From Sphingobacteriales bacterium (GTDB lineage Bacteria; Bacteroidota; Bacteroidia; Chitinophagales; CAIOSU01), in contig JAIXOI010000035.1 of the NCBI GenBank assembly GCA_027486795.1, positions 212,082-276,081 on the forward strand: a stretch of 64,000 bases of DNA, written 5' to 3'. The translations under genes were made by a program, and so were the position numbers. Numbering within the stretch: position 1 is the first letter of the stretch; the number at the start of each line of letters is the position of its first letter. Shown in pieces: positions 41,940 through 52,319 of the stretch. The notes below the pieces were generated by a model. It saw nothing but the letters and a program-made list of their open reading frames with translations, made no database searches and was not told the origin of the DNA.

Positions 41940-43108
41940 GATGTGTGCCTTACTAAAATACAGTCAGCCACGGCTTTGGCCTTCGCTCTCAACTCACGCA
42001 AATCGCTACCAAGGGTAGCATAAGCCAAACCAACTGCCATGCGGCGGTATGGTCTGGTGGTAGGTTTGCCGAAAATACGAAAATCGGTTTGTGGGAAACT
42101 AGCCGCCCTATCCAAACCCTCATAGGAAGGTTCGCTGCCGTCTTCACTGGCAAGCACCACGACACTGGCACCTGCCTTCAGTTGCTCTATTGCAGGAATA
42201 GGCAAACCAAGTACTGCTCGCAGGTGCAACTCAAACTCATTGAAATTCTGGGTTCCGGCAAGTGTTACCATGCCCGTATCGTGTGGCCTAGGCGATAGCT
42301 CTGAGAAATAGACCCCATCTTCGCCCAAGAAAAACTCTACACCCCAAATTCCTTGGCCTGTAAGGGCAGCTGTAACCTTCCGCGCCATTTCCTGCGCTTC
42401 GATTAATTGGTTCGCTGCAATAGGCACTGGCTGCCAACTCTCTTGATAATCGCCGCGCTCTTGGCGGTGACCAATAGGGGCGCAAAACAGTGTTTCGCCG
42501 TTTTTTTGAGTAACGGTAAGTAAGGTTATCTCCAATTCAAACTTAACGAAAGCTTCTACTATTACTTCGCCATAGTCGCCACGGCCTTTGGCCGCGGCAG
42601 CCTCCCAAGCAGGCAATATATCGGCCTCGCTTTTGATGTAGCTTTGCCCCTTGCCCGACGACGACATGAGGGGTTTTACCACGCAGGGTATTCCTATATC
42701 GGCTACCGCTGCTTGCAGCTCTTCGGCGCTTTTGGCATAAGTATATCGGGCTGTTTTTAAGCCAAGCTCTTTAGCCGCCAAATCGCGGATGGCTTTACGG
42801 TTCATAGTGTAGTTAGCCGCTTTAGCGCTAGGCACCACCTGTATTCCTTGCTTCTCGTAGTCATAAAACCGCTCGGTTCGAATGGCTTCAATTTCAGGAA
42901 CAATGATATCAGGTTGGTGTTTGGCAACCACTTCATCTAGTGCAAATCCATCCAACATATTTATCACCTCAAACGCGTGGGATACTTGCATAGCTGGTGC
43001 ATTGGGGTAACTATCTACGGCTATTACATACTGCCCGAGTCGTTGGGCGGCAATCACAAATTCTTTGCCTAATTCGCCCGAACCCAGTAACAGTATCTTT
43101 TTGCGCAT
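41936..43108 (-). CDS. purT: Formate-dependent phosphoribosylglycinamide formyltransferase
   Basis: About 390 residues, an ATP-grasp enzyme that uses formate and ATP to formylate GAR in purine synthesis, in place of folate-dependent PurN. N-terminal [21 protein letters not shown], the ATP-grasp core ([14 protein letters not shown] ~155, [23 protein letters not shown] ~280) and the PurT-specific C-terminal domain are present. I use the start [11 protein letters not shown] at 43108. A 15-residue upstream extension would overlap the OmpA-family gene. The start is ten bases from that gene's stop, so purT may be transcribed as the last gene of the SprB-like/PorP/OmpA operon. Confidence 0.94.
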   Translation of the reverse strand: MRKKILLLGSGELGKEFVIAAQRLGQYVIAVDSYPNAPAMQVSHAFEVINMLDGFALDEVVAKHQPDIIVPEIEAIRTERFYDYEKQGIQVVPSAKAANYTMNRKAIRDLAAKELGLKTARYTYAKSAEELQAAVADIGIPCVVKPLMSSSGKGQSYIKSEADILPAWEAAAAKGRGDYGEVIVEAFVKFELEITLLTVTQKNGETLFCAPIGHRQERGDYQESWQPVPIAANQLIEAQEMARKVTAALTGQGIWGVEFFLGEDGVYFSELSPRPHDTGMVTLAGTQNFNEFELHLRAVLGLPIPAIEQLKAGASVVVLASEDGSEPSYEGLDRAASFPQTDFRIFGKPTTRPYRRMAVGLAYATLGSDLRELRAKAKAVADCILVRHTS

Positions 43109-43118
43109 GCCTATGTTG

Positions 43119-45140
43119 TTATTGCTTAATAATATTACCCTCTTCCAACTCACCTAGTACTTTAAACTCGGTACGACGGTTTACTTGGTGCTCCTCCTCA
43201 GTGCATTTCGACTTATCATCGCAGTTGTTTAGCAACTTTTCTTTGCCGTACCCAACCGCCACCATGCGTTTAGGGTCAATCCCTTTTTCTATCAAGTATT
43301 TCACACAACTTTCAGCACGCTGTTGGCTTAGGGTTTTGTTATAATCTGCACCTCCCCTGCTATCAGTGTGCGAGCTAAGTTCAATTACAATACTCGGATT
43401 ATTGGTCAATAAAGTTAACAAACCATCAAGCACCGCTTTCGAACTATCGCGCAAGTTTGCCGAGTTGTAATCGTAATAAATGTTGTCCAGCTTATAAACC
43501 TTGTCCTTTTCAATCTTATCCAAGCTAAAGGTGATGAATTTCTTGCCATCGGCTACCAAATCAATTTCTTGTTTCGTGACCTGTTTTACGTCATTCAAAT
43601 ACTTTGGCTTGGTAGCAATCAATTTATAATCGTTACCTGCCCTAAGCGGAATATTGAATTGGCCTTGGGCGTTAAACTCAGGCTTAAAGCCAATTACTTC
43701 TTCAAATTTACCCGTAGACATATTCTTTTCATACAAGGTAATGGTTACATCCTTCAGCGGAATTTCGTTGGTATCGCCCAATTGATATACATAACCGTAG
43801 TAGTTTACGGTCTTCTTAATACTAACGGTGTAAATATCTTCGCTAGTGGTAGACGCCAACAAACTGATGCTACCTGGGCGATTGCTCGATACAAAGCCTT
43901 GAAGGCCATCTTTGCCCAAGGTAAAGTACCAATCATCGGCTGATGTATTGATGGGCTTATCTAAATGGGTAGCTGCTGCCCATACGCCTTCGCTTTCTTG
44001 GCTGCTGAACACATCCAATCCGCCTACACCAGCATGGCCATTTGAGCTAAAGTAGAGCGTATTTGAATTGGCATGATAAAAAGGCGAAACCTCATCCCAA
44101 GGGGTATTCAAGTCAGAAAGACTAACTGGGTTGCCAAAAGTCAACGATTCGGGATTGTAGTTTACTACCCAAATATCAAAACCTCCTTTGCCACCATCAC
44201 GGTTAGAGGCAAAGTACAACGCTTGTTGACCCGAATTGTACACTCCCGCTGCGGGTTGGGTATTGTTAAAACCGCTCCGGTTTATACTTTCAGGTAATTT
44301 TACTGCTGGCTCAATTTCGCCATTTACCACACGGCTTACATAAATAGCACAAGTATTTTCAAGTTTCTCGTTGGTTGTACAGCGCGTAAAAAAGAACAAC
44401 TTACCATCGGCCGAGAAACTGCCATTGGCAGTATGCGATTCGCCATTAAGGCCCATTAACGGCTCTGCTACACCCCAAGAACTGCCCGATGCTTTTGAAC
44501 GATACAGCTTGTTGGTTGCCGGCATAGTAGTTTCGCCACTGCGCACCACAATGGCCGTATCAGATACTATTGAGGAGAAAACAACGGTATTAGCACTTTC
44601 ATAAACAGCACCAAAATTGGGGTAAGCACCATTAATATTGCCACCAGCATGTTTTACGGTTATATCGGTATTATTGCTTTTGTTGGCGTAAAGCTCGCAG
44701 CCTTTCAATTGCACTTGCGCCCAACTTACATAGCTGCTAGTGGCACCGTTTGGGTTTTGTATAAACACCTTAAAAGCCTCCATTGCCTCCACATGTTTAC
44801 CATTAGCCTTTAACATAGCAGCGTAGTAGAAAACTGCCAATGGGTACGTTTTGCTTTCCTCAGGTGTAAAGAGGCGATAAAGGTTTTCAGCCTTTTCATA
44901 ATGGCGAATTTGGCGGTACGATTCGGCCAACTTATACCGAGCATCTAAATTATCCGGCTTGTCTTTTATCACCTTCTCGAAAAAGTCGATAGCATTATAG
45001 TAGCTATTGCGGCTGTATAAATCATTGGCAAGCTCTACGTTTTGTTTCCAGTTTAGCTTATCCAAGTTGGTTTGCTGTGCCTGCGCTGCCCCAAATGCAA
45101 CCAAGCATAATAGTAAGGTTATGGTTCTCATGGGTAGCAT
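43119..45140 (-). CDS. OmpA family protein with TPR, PD40 repeats and carboxypeptidase-like domain
   Basis: 673 residues. A signal peptide ([16 protein letters not shown]) leads into TPR-like repeats (~40-130), then WD40-like PD40 repeats (residues ~180-400) with motifs such as [12 protein letters not shown] and [22 protein letters not shown] carboxypeptidase regulatory-like domain follows (~445-525), and an OmpA peptidoglycan-binding domain ([23 protein letters not shown], ~590) ends the protein. This is the PorE-type architecture linked to T9SS and adhesin delivery. The start ATG overlaps the PorP/SprF stop (TAATG), indicating coupling. It probably links the outer-membrane PorP/SprF partner to peptidoglycan. 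Confidence 0.92.
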   Translation of the reverse strand: MLPMRTITLLLCLVAFGAAQAQQTNLDKLNWKQNVELANDLYSRNSYYNAIDFFEKVIKDKPDNLDARYKLAESYRQIRHYEKAENLYRLFTPEESKTYPLAVFYYAAMLKANGKHVEAMEAFKVFIQNPNGATSSYVSWAQVQLKGCELYANKSNNTDITVKHAGGNINGAYPNFGAVYESANTVVFSSIVSDTAIVVRSGETTMPATNKLYRSKASGSSWGVAEPLMGLNGESHTANGSFSADGKLFFFTRCTTNEKLENTCAIYVSRVVNGEIEPAVKLPESINRSGFNNTQPAAGVYNSGQQALYFASNRDGGKGGFDIWVVNYNPESLTFGNPVSLSDLNTPWDEVSPFYHANSNTLYFSSNGHAGVGGLDVFSSQESEGVWAAATHLDKPINTSADDWYFTLGKDGLQGFVSSNRPGSISLLASTTSEDIYTVSIKKTVNYYGYVYQLGDTNEIPLKDVTITLYEKNMSTGKFEEVIGFKPEFNAQGQFNIPLRAGNDYKLIATKPKYLNDVKQVTKQEIDLVADGKKFITFSLDKIEKDKVYKLDNIYYDYNSANLRDSSKAVLDGLLTLLTNNPSIVIELSSHTDSRGGADYNKTLSQQRAESCVKYLIEKGIDPKRMVAVGYGKEKLLNNCDDKSKCTEEEHQVNRRTEFKVLGELEEGNIIKQ

Positions 45141-46144
45141 TAAAATTTAGGGGCGAAGAAAATAGAAGGTTGGTTTGGCAATTTCTTCCAAGGCATTACA
45201 TAATTCAGCGAAAACTCAAAGGCATTGGTACCGCTATTTCCTTTCTTCAGGTCGGTGGTAGTGGCATCGTAGCTAAAGGTTAGGTTGAAGCCTTTATAGC
45301 CTAAACCGACCATCGGTATTACGGCATCGTTTACCCGATAGTAGGCTCCTACAATGGTTTGCAAGTCGTTTTTGAATTTATAGCCAAAACCTAAGCCGGC
45401 ATTAATTTCATCGGCAGAGGCTTGGGTCTGGTATATTACACTGGGCAATAACTGAAAACCACCCTTGCCAATCCCTATTTCTGCACCTAAGTTAACCGAT
45501 ACGCGGTAAGGCAGCCTTACATCGCTATTATCCAAAAAACTCTCTTTAGGCTGCGTAACATTGAACATGGCCCCGCCAATATAAATGGCTGTTTTATCAG
45601 ATAGGCGACCACTATATGAAAGGCCAACATTTAAGTTCTCGTGTATAATGGCATTACCATTGATATTCTCAGCTGTGGTGCCACCTCCTGTCAATGAGCC
45701 ATCTATTTGATCGGCAAATTGGCCATTGGCGAAATCATAGCGCTTTTGCGTAAAGCCTGCCTGCACGCCCAAGCTAAGGTAATGGCGCTTTTCGCGGTCC
45801 AATACTTTATGGTAGGCAAATGAAGCATTTACGTTCAAGGTCGTAAAATTGTACTCCCCGGTTTGGTCGTAAAAAAACACCAAGCCCACGCCCAGTTTGT
45901 CGCCATCCGCAAAGCCTTTTTGTATTGGCATATCAAAAGCAATAGAGCTGGTGCGAAATGGGAGCGAAATGCTCGACCATTGGGTGCGGTACAAGCCTCC
46001 TATCCTAAACTTACCATCGGCCAAGCCAGTTAAGGTTGGGTTGAGCGTAAGTGGCGAATTATAGAATTGAGAAAAATGGATATCCTGAGCAAAGCCAGCA
46101 AGGGCAGTGAAACACAGGAGGTATATGATAGCGAGCTTTTTCAT
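45140..46144 (-). CDS. PorP/SprF family type IX secretion membrane protein
   Basis: 334 residues. A signal peptide (LAIIYLLCFTALAGFAQ) precedes the PorP/SprF beta-barrel opening DIHFSQFYNSPLTLNPTLTG, the hallmark of the family. Barrel-like strands run to the C terminus (KFRIGGLYRTQWSS, NLTFSYDATTTDL). These proteins are needed to export and attach adhesins of the SprB type, each family member usually serving the adhesin encoded next to it. It lies 13 bases downstream of the giant adhesin gene and overlaps the OmpA-family gene, forming one operon. Confidence 0.93.
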   Translation of the reverse strand: MKKLAIIYLLCFTALAGFAQDIHFSQFYNSPLTLNPTLTGLADGKFRIGGLYRTQWSSISLPFRTSSIAFDMPIQKGFADGDKLGVGLVFFYDQTGEYNFTTLNVNASFAYHKVLDREKRHYLSLGVQAGFTQKRYDFANGQFADQIDGSLTGGGTTAENINGNAIIHENLNVGLSYSGRLSDKTAIYIGGAMFNVTQPKESFLDNSDVRLPYRVSVNLGAEIGIGKGGFQLLPSVIYQTQASADEINAGLGFGYKFKNDLQTIVGAYYRVNDAVIPMVGLGYKGFNLTFSYDATTTDLKKGNSGTNAFEFSLNYVMPWKKLPNQPSIFFAPKF

Positions 46145-46157
46145 CAGCTTGTGTTTT

Positions 46158-49100
46158 TTAACGAATCAAAGTAATATCACCAGAAATAGCCTTGTCGCTG
46201 CCATCGGGCAAGCGCAAAACAGCACGGTAAACGTATGTACCAATTGGCTGCTCTTTGCCATCAAGCTTGCCATCCCATGGTTGGTTTAGCTCGCTAAATA
46301 CCTTATTGCCCCAGCGGTTATAAATTTCAAACTCCAAGAGTTCCACATCTTGGCGACGCAACACTTCAAAGTCATCGTTTAGCCCATCTCCATTGGGGCT
46401 AAACAAGGTAGGTACTATGTACAGATTGCTTACAATAACCCTAACTGTATCGGTAGCTAAACAAGGCGAGTTGGCTTCTTGAACCGTAACTGTGTACGTG
46501 GTGGTTTCCAATGGATTTGCTGTTACGGACAACACTGTTGGGTCGTCGATTCCTGCACTTGGGGTCCAAGTATAAGTATAGTTGCCCGTGCGACTCACCG
46601 TTGGGTCAAGTGCTGCTGATTCGCCAGGGGTTAGGGTTACAACACCAACACCGATTTCTACCGTCAAGGCCGAGTTTTGATCAATAAAGAAGTTTTGACT
46701 TTGCAAACATCCATTGGCATCGGTTACTGTTACGCCATAGTTGCCCGAGGCAAGGTTCGCATTGATACTTCCCGGTTGTGCCGGATTGTTGCTCCAATTG
46801 TAGGTAAATGGTGTGGTGCCGCCAACAATAGTTGCCGTAGCTTTGCCATTATCGGCACCTTGGCAGCCAACATCTTGTAAGTCCAAACTCAACTCAAAAC
46901 TGCCAGAAGTTGCCACTACCACATCTGCCGTTTTTACACAATCATTGCTATCGCTTACTAGCACTGTATAAGTGCCTTGGCGCAAACCGGTGGCAGTAGC
47001 AGTAGTTTGCACTGGGCTGGTATTCCAACTATATTCATATGGCGCGGTGCCACCTGATACATTGACTGCAGCCTCGCCTCCACTACCAGCTGCACAACTT
47101 GCATCAACCGCCGAGGTTATAAGCAATAAGTCCGTTGGCTGGGTTACGTTATAATTACCTGTTGCCGAACATCCATTAGCATCAGTTACCGATACTTCAT
47201 ATGCCCCAGCCGCAAGATTAAATAAGTTTTGCGATGTTGGGTTGCCAGCGCTGTTCCAAGCATAAGTAAATGGCTGGGTACCGCCGCTAGGTGTAATACT
47301 AACCGAACCGTTGTTGCCGCCAAAGCAACGCACATTGATTACGTTTGCATTTAAGGTTAACACCCCCGATTCAGTTATAACCACTGTGTCTGATAGCGCA
47401 CAGCCATTATTATCGGTAACAGTAAGGGTATATTGGCCTGCGGTTAATCCTGTTGGATTTTGAACCGATGGGGCGTTGTTCCATGTATAATTGTAGGTTG
47501 GGGTGCCACCAAGCACGGTTGTTGTTATGGCGCCGTTATTGCCACCATTGCACGATACGTTTTGCGCGACCGCGGCATTTACGAACAGTGCTTGTGGTTG
47601 GCTTACCGTAGCAGTGGCAGTTGCTGTGCAACCTAAAGCATTGGTAACCGAAACTGTGTAGCTACCTGCACCAACTCCTGTTAGGTCTTTTATGCTGGTA
47701 TTGTTGCTCCATGAATAGGTAAATGGCCCAGTACCTGATGGGGTAATGAAAACTCCGCCTGTTGAATTACCATTGCAATCAACGGCGTTTACCGAATCAA
47801 TGGTTACCGTTAATGGGCTAACGATAACCCGAACGGTATCGGTAGCTGTGCAGCCATTACTATTGGTAAGGGTAACGGTGTATAAAGTGGTAGATGCAGG
47901 CGAAACTGTAATTGGGTTGCCCGTTTGGTTGTCGCTCCAAGCAAAAGTGCCGGTTCCGTTAGCGGTAAGCACTGCAGAACCACCATTGCATAAAGTATCA
48001 TTGGGGCCGGCATCAACGGTTGGGTTGTTTACTACCTGTATGGTTTGGTAAACTGGAACCGACCAGCCGCAGCACTCTGTGCGGGTGCGTAAACGTAGGT
48101 AGTAACTACCCGCTGCCGTAATAGACGATATAGCACCCGGATTTTGAACGCTTGAAGTATAAATTGGGCTGCTAGGTGTGCCCGAAGTTGGATAAATAAT
48201 CCACTGATATTCATCGGCTGCTGTAGTGGTAGCCAAGTTGAATGTACCCCCTGAGCATAAGGTGCTAGGCACATTGCTAGTAATTGCTGGCAGTGGGCGA
48301 TTGACCGTAATGGTTACGAAATTCTTAAATACTCCGCCATTAACCCCGATATCAAAGCTACCGGCATTAGGGAAACTAACCAATGCTGGGGTGCTGGTAT
48401 TGCTATACGAAGAGTTAAGCGGGTTGAGGTCGTTTATAAAAGCTGCCCCACCGGTAAGGTTCCAGTTGCCGGTTTGTTTGGTGAGGGTAATTTCCGAGTT
48501 GCTGCAACCTGCTCCATTCAAATAGTTAACGGTAAGCACGGTAGGTTGTGGAATTGAAGTACCTGCAGTTATTCCGTTTACATTGTCGTAAATAGGGTGC
48601 GATACACCTGGCTGGCCGTTGCCACCTTTACCACCAGCACCTCCTGCGCCACCAGCACCACCTGGTGCACCGTCTCCAACTTCATTGTTAGTTGTGCCGC
48701 AAGCATTCAAACCACCTTGGCCAGGTTGGCCACCTACACCACCTGATCCGCCAGCACCACCAGTGCCACCTGAACCAGCACTGCCGTTTTGCACTACGCA
48801 GTCGGTAACCAAACCATTGCTATTTACAATGTATATCGCTATCGACGAACCGCCACCAAACGCGCCTAAGCCGCCTTGGCCCCCTTGACCGCCGCCACCG
48901 CCGCCGCCGCCGCCGCCGCCAGAACCATCAATAACGAAAGCACCACCTTGGCCGCCGCCGCCGCCACCTCCGCCGCCGCCTGCTCCACCAGTTCCGTTGG
49001 TTCCAGCAGATGCTTGAGCGCCAGGCACATAATAATCGGCCAATAGACCAGCAGCGCCATTGGCACCATCGGTACCATTTATGCCACTACCGCCTGTACC

Positions 49101-50105
49101 GCCAGTATTACCGTTGTTTTGTGCTGAACCACCACCACCAGAGGTGCCAGCAGTTGCACCTCCTCCGCCAACTCCGCCTAGTCCGCCATTGCCGCCACTT
49201 CTGTTTTCGCTGGCACCTGCACCACCAGAACCGCCGCCTCCGCCTGCACGTGGATTTAATGCCGTGCCACCGGTACTGCCGCCAGCAGCTGTTTGAAAAG
49301 GTGTATAGTTTGTAGTAGCTGAACCAGCGCCTGCTCCTATGCCTGCACCTGCGCCACCAAAACCTCCATTTCCGTTATGGCCTTGACCCAAAGCACCGCT
49401 GTAGTTAGCGTCATTTAAATCGTCATCATCGCACTCACCGCCACCGCCAATTTGGGCATTGCTGCCAGTACTACCGTCATAAAGGTCATTTACCGGGTCG
49501 TATCCAGGAGTAGCACCAACACCGTTTGCGCCAGCGCTCGCGGGACCAGAGAATACCGTGCAACGGGTTATGTTATAGTTGTTGCAATTGCGAACATAAA
49601 CACCATAAACCGACTGACCACGATTATCGGTTGTGCCCGAAGCGGCCGAAACGTTTATGGTCATATCTTGCAAGCTCCAGTTGTTTACACCAACTGCCCT
49701 AAAACCCAAATTATGTCCTACGTTTACGTTAAACGGCGGGCCCAGCGCCACCACCTCATTACCGCTCATTGATAGGCTAGTAATAGCATCGCTGCGTTTT
49801 TGCCAATTACCGTTGCCATCAATGCGATAGCCACCTTCGATTTTTACGTTCGTAACTATATTTATTACCGAAGCCACATTGTAGCTTCCTTCTAGCATAC
49901 GTACATACTGCCTTGTGCCGCTTACAAGTGTAAGAGCAGTAATTAGCGAGGTGGGCTGTGCTATTGTTCCAGCACTGCCGCTGCCGCTTGGCGACACATA
50001 AATAATGTCGCAGGGTTGTTGGGCAAGGGTTACAGATGATATAAATGCCATGCATATAGCAAGGCAGAGGCTGAGAAGCCTACTGTGTGGCGATAGTGGG
50101 TTCAT
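46158..50105 (-). CDS. SprB-like adhesin with glycine-rich region and type B T9SS domain
   Basis: 1315 residues. Signal peptide to ~29, then a beta-helix-like start (VSPSGSGSAGTIAQPTSLIT, ~38) and a glycine-dominated region at ~190-500 with runs of up to 11 glycines and short parallel-helix rungs between. Ig-like domains (~610-800) precede five SprB repeats (from ~815) of the form VxCNGGNNGxxxxxxxGGTxPFTYxWN...GxYxVxVTDxNGC. A last Ig-like module leads to the CHU_C domain (VPTLFSPNGDGLNDDFEV, then EIYNRWGNKVF). The SprB repeats identify the motility/adhesin class in gliding Bacteroidota. The glycine tract is more extensive than in typical SprB proteins. Confidence 0.9.
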   Translation of the reverse strand: MNPLSPHSRLLSLCLAICMAFISSVTLAQQPCDIIYVSPSGSGSAGTIAQPTSLITALTLVSGTRQYVRMLEGSYNVASVINIVTNVKIEGGYRIDGNGNWQKRSDAITSLSMSGNEVVALGPPFNVNVGHNLGFRAVGVNNWSLQDMTINVSAASGTTDNRGQSVYGVYVRNCNNYNITRCTVFSGPASAGANGVGATPGYDPVNDLYDGSTGSNAQIGGGGECDDDDLNDANYSGALGQGHNGNGGFGGAGAGIGAGAGSATTNYTPFQTAAGGSTGGTALNPRAGGGGGSGGAGASENRSGGNGGLGGVGGGGATAGTSGGGGSAQNNGNTGGTGGSGINGTDGANGAAGLLADYYVPGAQASAGTNGTGGAGGGGGGGGGGQGGAFVIDGSGGGGGGGGGGGQGGQGGLGAFGGGSSIAIYIVNSNGLVTDCVVQNGSAGSGGTGGAGGSGGVGGQPGQGGLNACGTTNNEVGDGAPGGAGGAGGAGGKGGNGQPGVSHPIYDNVNGITAGTSIPQPTVLTVNYLNGAGCSNSEITLTKQTGNWNLTGGAAFINDLNPLNSSYSNTSTPALVSFPNAGSFDIGVNGGVFKNFVTITVNRPLPAITSNVPSTLCSGGTFNLATTTAADEYQWIIYPTSGTPSSPIYTSSVQNPGAISSITAAGSYYLRLRTRTECCGWSVPVYQTIQVVNNPTVDAGPNDTLCNGGSAVLTANGTGTFAWSDNQTGNPITVSPASTTLYTVTLTNSNGCTATDTVRVIVSPLTVTIDSVNAVDCNGNSTGGVFITPSGTGPFTYSWSNNTSIKDLTGVGAGSYTVSVTNALGCTATATATVSQPQALFVNAAVAQNVSCNGGNNGAITTTVLGGTPTYNYTWNNAPSVQNPTGLTAGQYTLTVTDNNGCALSDTVVITESGVLTLNANVINVRCFGGNNGSVSITPSGGTQPFTYAWNSAGNPTSQNLFNLAAGAYEVSVTDANGCSATGNYNVTQPTDLLLITSAVDASCAAGSGGEAAVNVSGGTAPYEYSWNTSPVQTTATATGLRQGTYTVLVSDSNDCVKTADVVVATSGSFELSLDLQDVGCQGADNGKATATIVGGTTPFTYNWSNNPAQPGSINANLASGNYGVTVTDANGCLQSQNFFIDQNSALTVEIGVGVVTLTPGESAALDPTVSRTGNYTYTWTPSAGIDDPTVLSVTANPLETTTYTVTVQEANSPCLATDTVRVIVSNLYIVPTLFSPNGDGLNDDFEVLRRQDVELLEFEIYNRWGNKVFSELNQPWDGKLDGKEQPIGTYVYRAVLRLPDGSDKAISGDITLIR

Positions 50106-50184
50106 AGTTTGGTCAATTAGTTGCTTGCGCAGTTCGAAGCTATCAATATTTTAGGATATTTTCTTGAGTTAACAATATGTTCAC

Positions 50185-51147
50185 TTAAGGTTTAGGCGAT
50201 TTCTTAACTGGTGGTGCTGGTGCTTTATAATCTGGGTTGATGGTGAAAACCAACTTTGATATTTTACTTCCACCAAAAAAAATATTTATGCGCGACGGAC
50301 CATAATTATAAAAAACAGAGGATCCTTCACTACCAGCAGGTACTCCCAGTTTTTGGGTTACGGCATCTCTATTGTCTTGTAGCTTCAGGCCGTAGGGCAA
50401 TGGGTACTTAAAAGCCCCAGTTACCTCGCCTTGCGAGGTGTTTTGTCCTTCGGCAAAAACGGTAACTTCCTGCACTATGCCCGAGTAGTCGGTTACAACC
50501 TCTAAGCCATTACTAGCATAAATTATATGCGTTTTGTCGGCGTAGCTGTGGTAAGTTTCAAACAACTCTATCAGCTTTTGCAATTCAAGATTGGCCTTCG
50601 ACTTTTTAACAATGTAGAGCAAGTTTTCACCCTTGAACGTGCTTTTATTGGTGGTTCCATCTTCCATCAAATCACCACTACCGCCCTCAACCAAAATTAC
50701 CGACAAGCTTATGAGTCTTCCTGAAATATACTCGGCACTCAGTTTGTAGCTATCGAAATTGTTGAGCTCAAATTGTTTGTAGATAAAGTAAGTGGTCGAA
50801 ACCTCGCCATCTACTTCTAGGCCATCGCCTATTTTCTTTTTGGCTTGCACTATCTTATCCTCAAAGGTAAGCTCTTTGGGTAGTTTGCCCTGAAATTGTT
50901 GAATATTGGCACCCCAAGGATTGTCTTTATTGAATAACTCAATGCGCACCAACTTCGTGTCAGCATTATAATGGAGCTTAATGCCACGAGCCTCGTAGCT
51001 ACCTTCGATATAGCTCTCCAACGACTGAATTTGAGTACTTGATTTTAGTTGACCGAGCAGAGCGGTTAACTCATCACCTTGAACTGGAGCTTGCCCATAA
51101 AGTAAAACCGAAGTAGTAAGGGCTAGAAATAGGGAAAATACTTTCAT
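50185..51147 (-). CDS. Secreted protein of unknown function
   Basis: 320 residues. A signal peptide (MKVFSLFLALTTSVLLYG) is followed by a soluble domain. Residues ~100-180 resemble ligand-binding strands (ELNNFDSYKLSAEYISGRL), and FKYPLPYGLKLQDNRDAV near 245 leads into a strand-rich C-terminal segment ending PAPPVKKSPKP, a short proline-rich tail. I recognise no family. There is no T9SS domain or lipobox, so it is probably periplasmic. It lies ~80 bases upstream of the SprB-like gene on the same strand, but a functional link is not shown. Confidence 0.7.
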   Translation of the reverse strand: MKVFSLFLALTTSVLLYGQAPVQGDELTALLGQLKSSTQIQSLESYIEGSYEARGIKLHYNADTKLVRIELFNKDNPWGANIQQFQGKLPKELTFEDKIVQAKKKIGDGLEVDGEVSTTYFIYKQFELNNFDSYKLSAEYISGRLISLSVILVEGGSGDLMEDGTTNKSTFKGENLLYIVKKSKANLELQKLIELFETYHSYADKTHIIYASNGLEVVTDYSGIVQEVTVFAEGQNTSQGEVTGAFKYPLPYGLKLQDNRDAVTQKLGVPAGSEGSSVFYNYGPSRINIFFGGSKISKLVFTINPDYKAPAPPVKKSPKP

Positions 51148-51260
51148 TGAATTAAAGTGGGGGTGTTTTACAAAATAAGGGTTTTTAAGAGGTAATAAAA
51201 ACCATAAATTGTTAACCTATTGTGCGAAAAGTTTAAATCGCACTACACCCGAGTGCGAGT

Positions 51261-51647
51261 TTATAATTTATCCAGCAGCTCTCTTACCTTAATACCAATA
51301 AAATCGCGGATAATTCTAAACTCTTCGGCAGTGCGGTGTTTCGGGTCGGGTATTTGCCAATCTTCACGTACTTTGGCTGGCACAAAAGGGCAATCGTCGC
51401 CGCAGCCCATACTTATTACATATTCCCACTCCCCTTCCGGAATATGATCAATATGTTCCGATTTATGGGTGCCGAGGTCGTAGCCCAACTCTGCCATAAA
51501 CTCAATGGCGCGAGGGTTTACCTTACCCGATGCCTTACTGCCGGCACTATAGGCTTCAACCTTACCTTGGCCATAAATGTGCGCAAACGCCTCGGCCATT
51601 TGGCTGCGGTTGCTATTTTCAATACAAACAAACAATATGCGCTTCAT
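51261..51647 (-). CDS. arsC: Arsenate reductase, low-molecular-weight phosphatase type
   Basis: 128 residues. Phosphatase loop C-x5-R-S is CIENSNRS near residue 8. Further cysteines are in SMGCGDDCPF (~80-85), as in thioredoxin-linked ArsC enzymes where three cysteines relay the disulfide, and the DPKHRT segment supplies the aspartate. It reduces As(V) to As(III). Placed as the last gene after the aquaporin gene, 9 bases apart, in an arsR-arsI-aqp-arsC unit. LMW protein tyrosine phosphatases share the fold, but the cysteine pair and context favour arsenate. Confidence 0.9.
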   Translation of the reverse strand: MKRILFVCIENSNRSQMAEAFAHIYGQGKVEAYSAGSKASGKVNPRAIEFMAELGYDLGTHKSEHIDHIPEGEWEYVISMGCGDDCPFVPAKVREDWQIPDPKHRTAEEFRIIRDFIGIKVRELLDKL

Positions 51648-51656
51648 AACTGATAA

Positions 51657-52319
51657 TTATCCTACGTAGGCAGTCTTTTCTTTAAATAACACTGTCCAAA
51701 TAACCACCGCCAGCAAGGCCCCTAAAGTTGGAGCTGCAAGATATAGCCATAGGTGTTCCATATTACCGCTTACTAATGCTGGCGCAAGCGAGCGGGCTGG
51801 ATTCATACTTGCGCCGGTAAGCGGACCTGCAAACAAAGCCTCTAACATTACAAACATACCAATAGCCAAACCTGCCATTATGCCTGTTTCTTTAGCGCCT
51901 GTTGAAAGCAGCAAGATGACAAGCATTAGCATAAACGTAAGTATCACTTCTATTAAAAACGACTGCCAAATACCGATACTTGGTACAGTTGTCCCTAATG
52001 AAGTTGTATCGTCAGGAAACAAAGCAATCAATAACAAACTAGCAGCTATAGCACCAAGGCACTGACTAATGATGTAGGGTAACACGTCTTTCCATCCAAA
52101 ACTACCAGATACGGCAAAAGCCAACGTAACTGCCGGATTAATGTGCGCGCCTGAAATAGGCCCAAACGCATAAATTATGGCCATTACTAAAGCTCCAAAC
52201 ACGATTGAAATACCCACTGGGGTTACGGAACCTCCTGAAAAACCATTGGCAACTACCGCACCTGTGCCACAAAACATGAGAATAAAAGTGGCTAAAAACT
52301 CTGACAAGCTCCGACGCAT
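51657..52319 (-). CDS. Aquaglyceroporin (MIP family), AqpS-like arsenite channel
   Basis: 220 residues with six membrane segments and the two half-helix motifs in NPA form: AHINPAVTLAF (~60) and ASMNPARSLAP (~180). These are canonical for aquaporin/glycerol facilitators. In ars operons of some bacteria, such as Sinorhizobium meliloti, an MIP channel (AqpS) replaces an arsenite efflux pump and lets As(III) leave down its gradient. Here no ArsB or Acr3 is nearby, so the same role is inferred. The start overlaps the ArsI-like gene stop (TAATG). Confidence 0.85.
   Translation of the reverse strand: MRRSLSEFLATFILMFCGTGAVVANGFSGGSVTPVGISIVFGALVMAIIYAFGPISGAHINPAVTLAFAVSGSFGWKDVLPYIISQCLGAIAASLLLIALFPDDTTSLGTTVPSIGIWQSFLIEVILTFMLMLVILLLSTGAKETGIMAGLAIGMFVMLEALFAGPLTGASMNPARSLAPALVSGNMEHLWLYLAAPTLGALLAVVIWTVLFKEKTAYVG

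Noticed and set aside
49060..49296. Plus-strand frame rich in proline
   Set aside because: It is the reverse strand of the glycine-rich region of the SprB-like gene and has no start context or domain.
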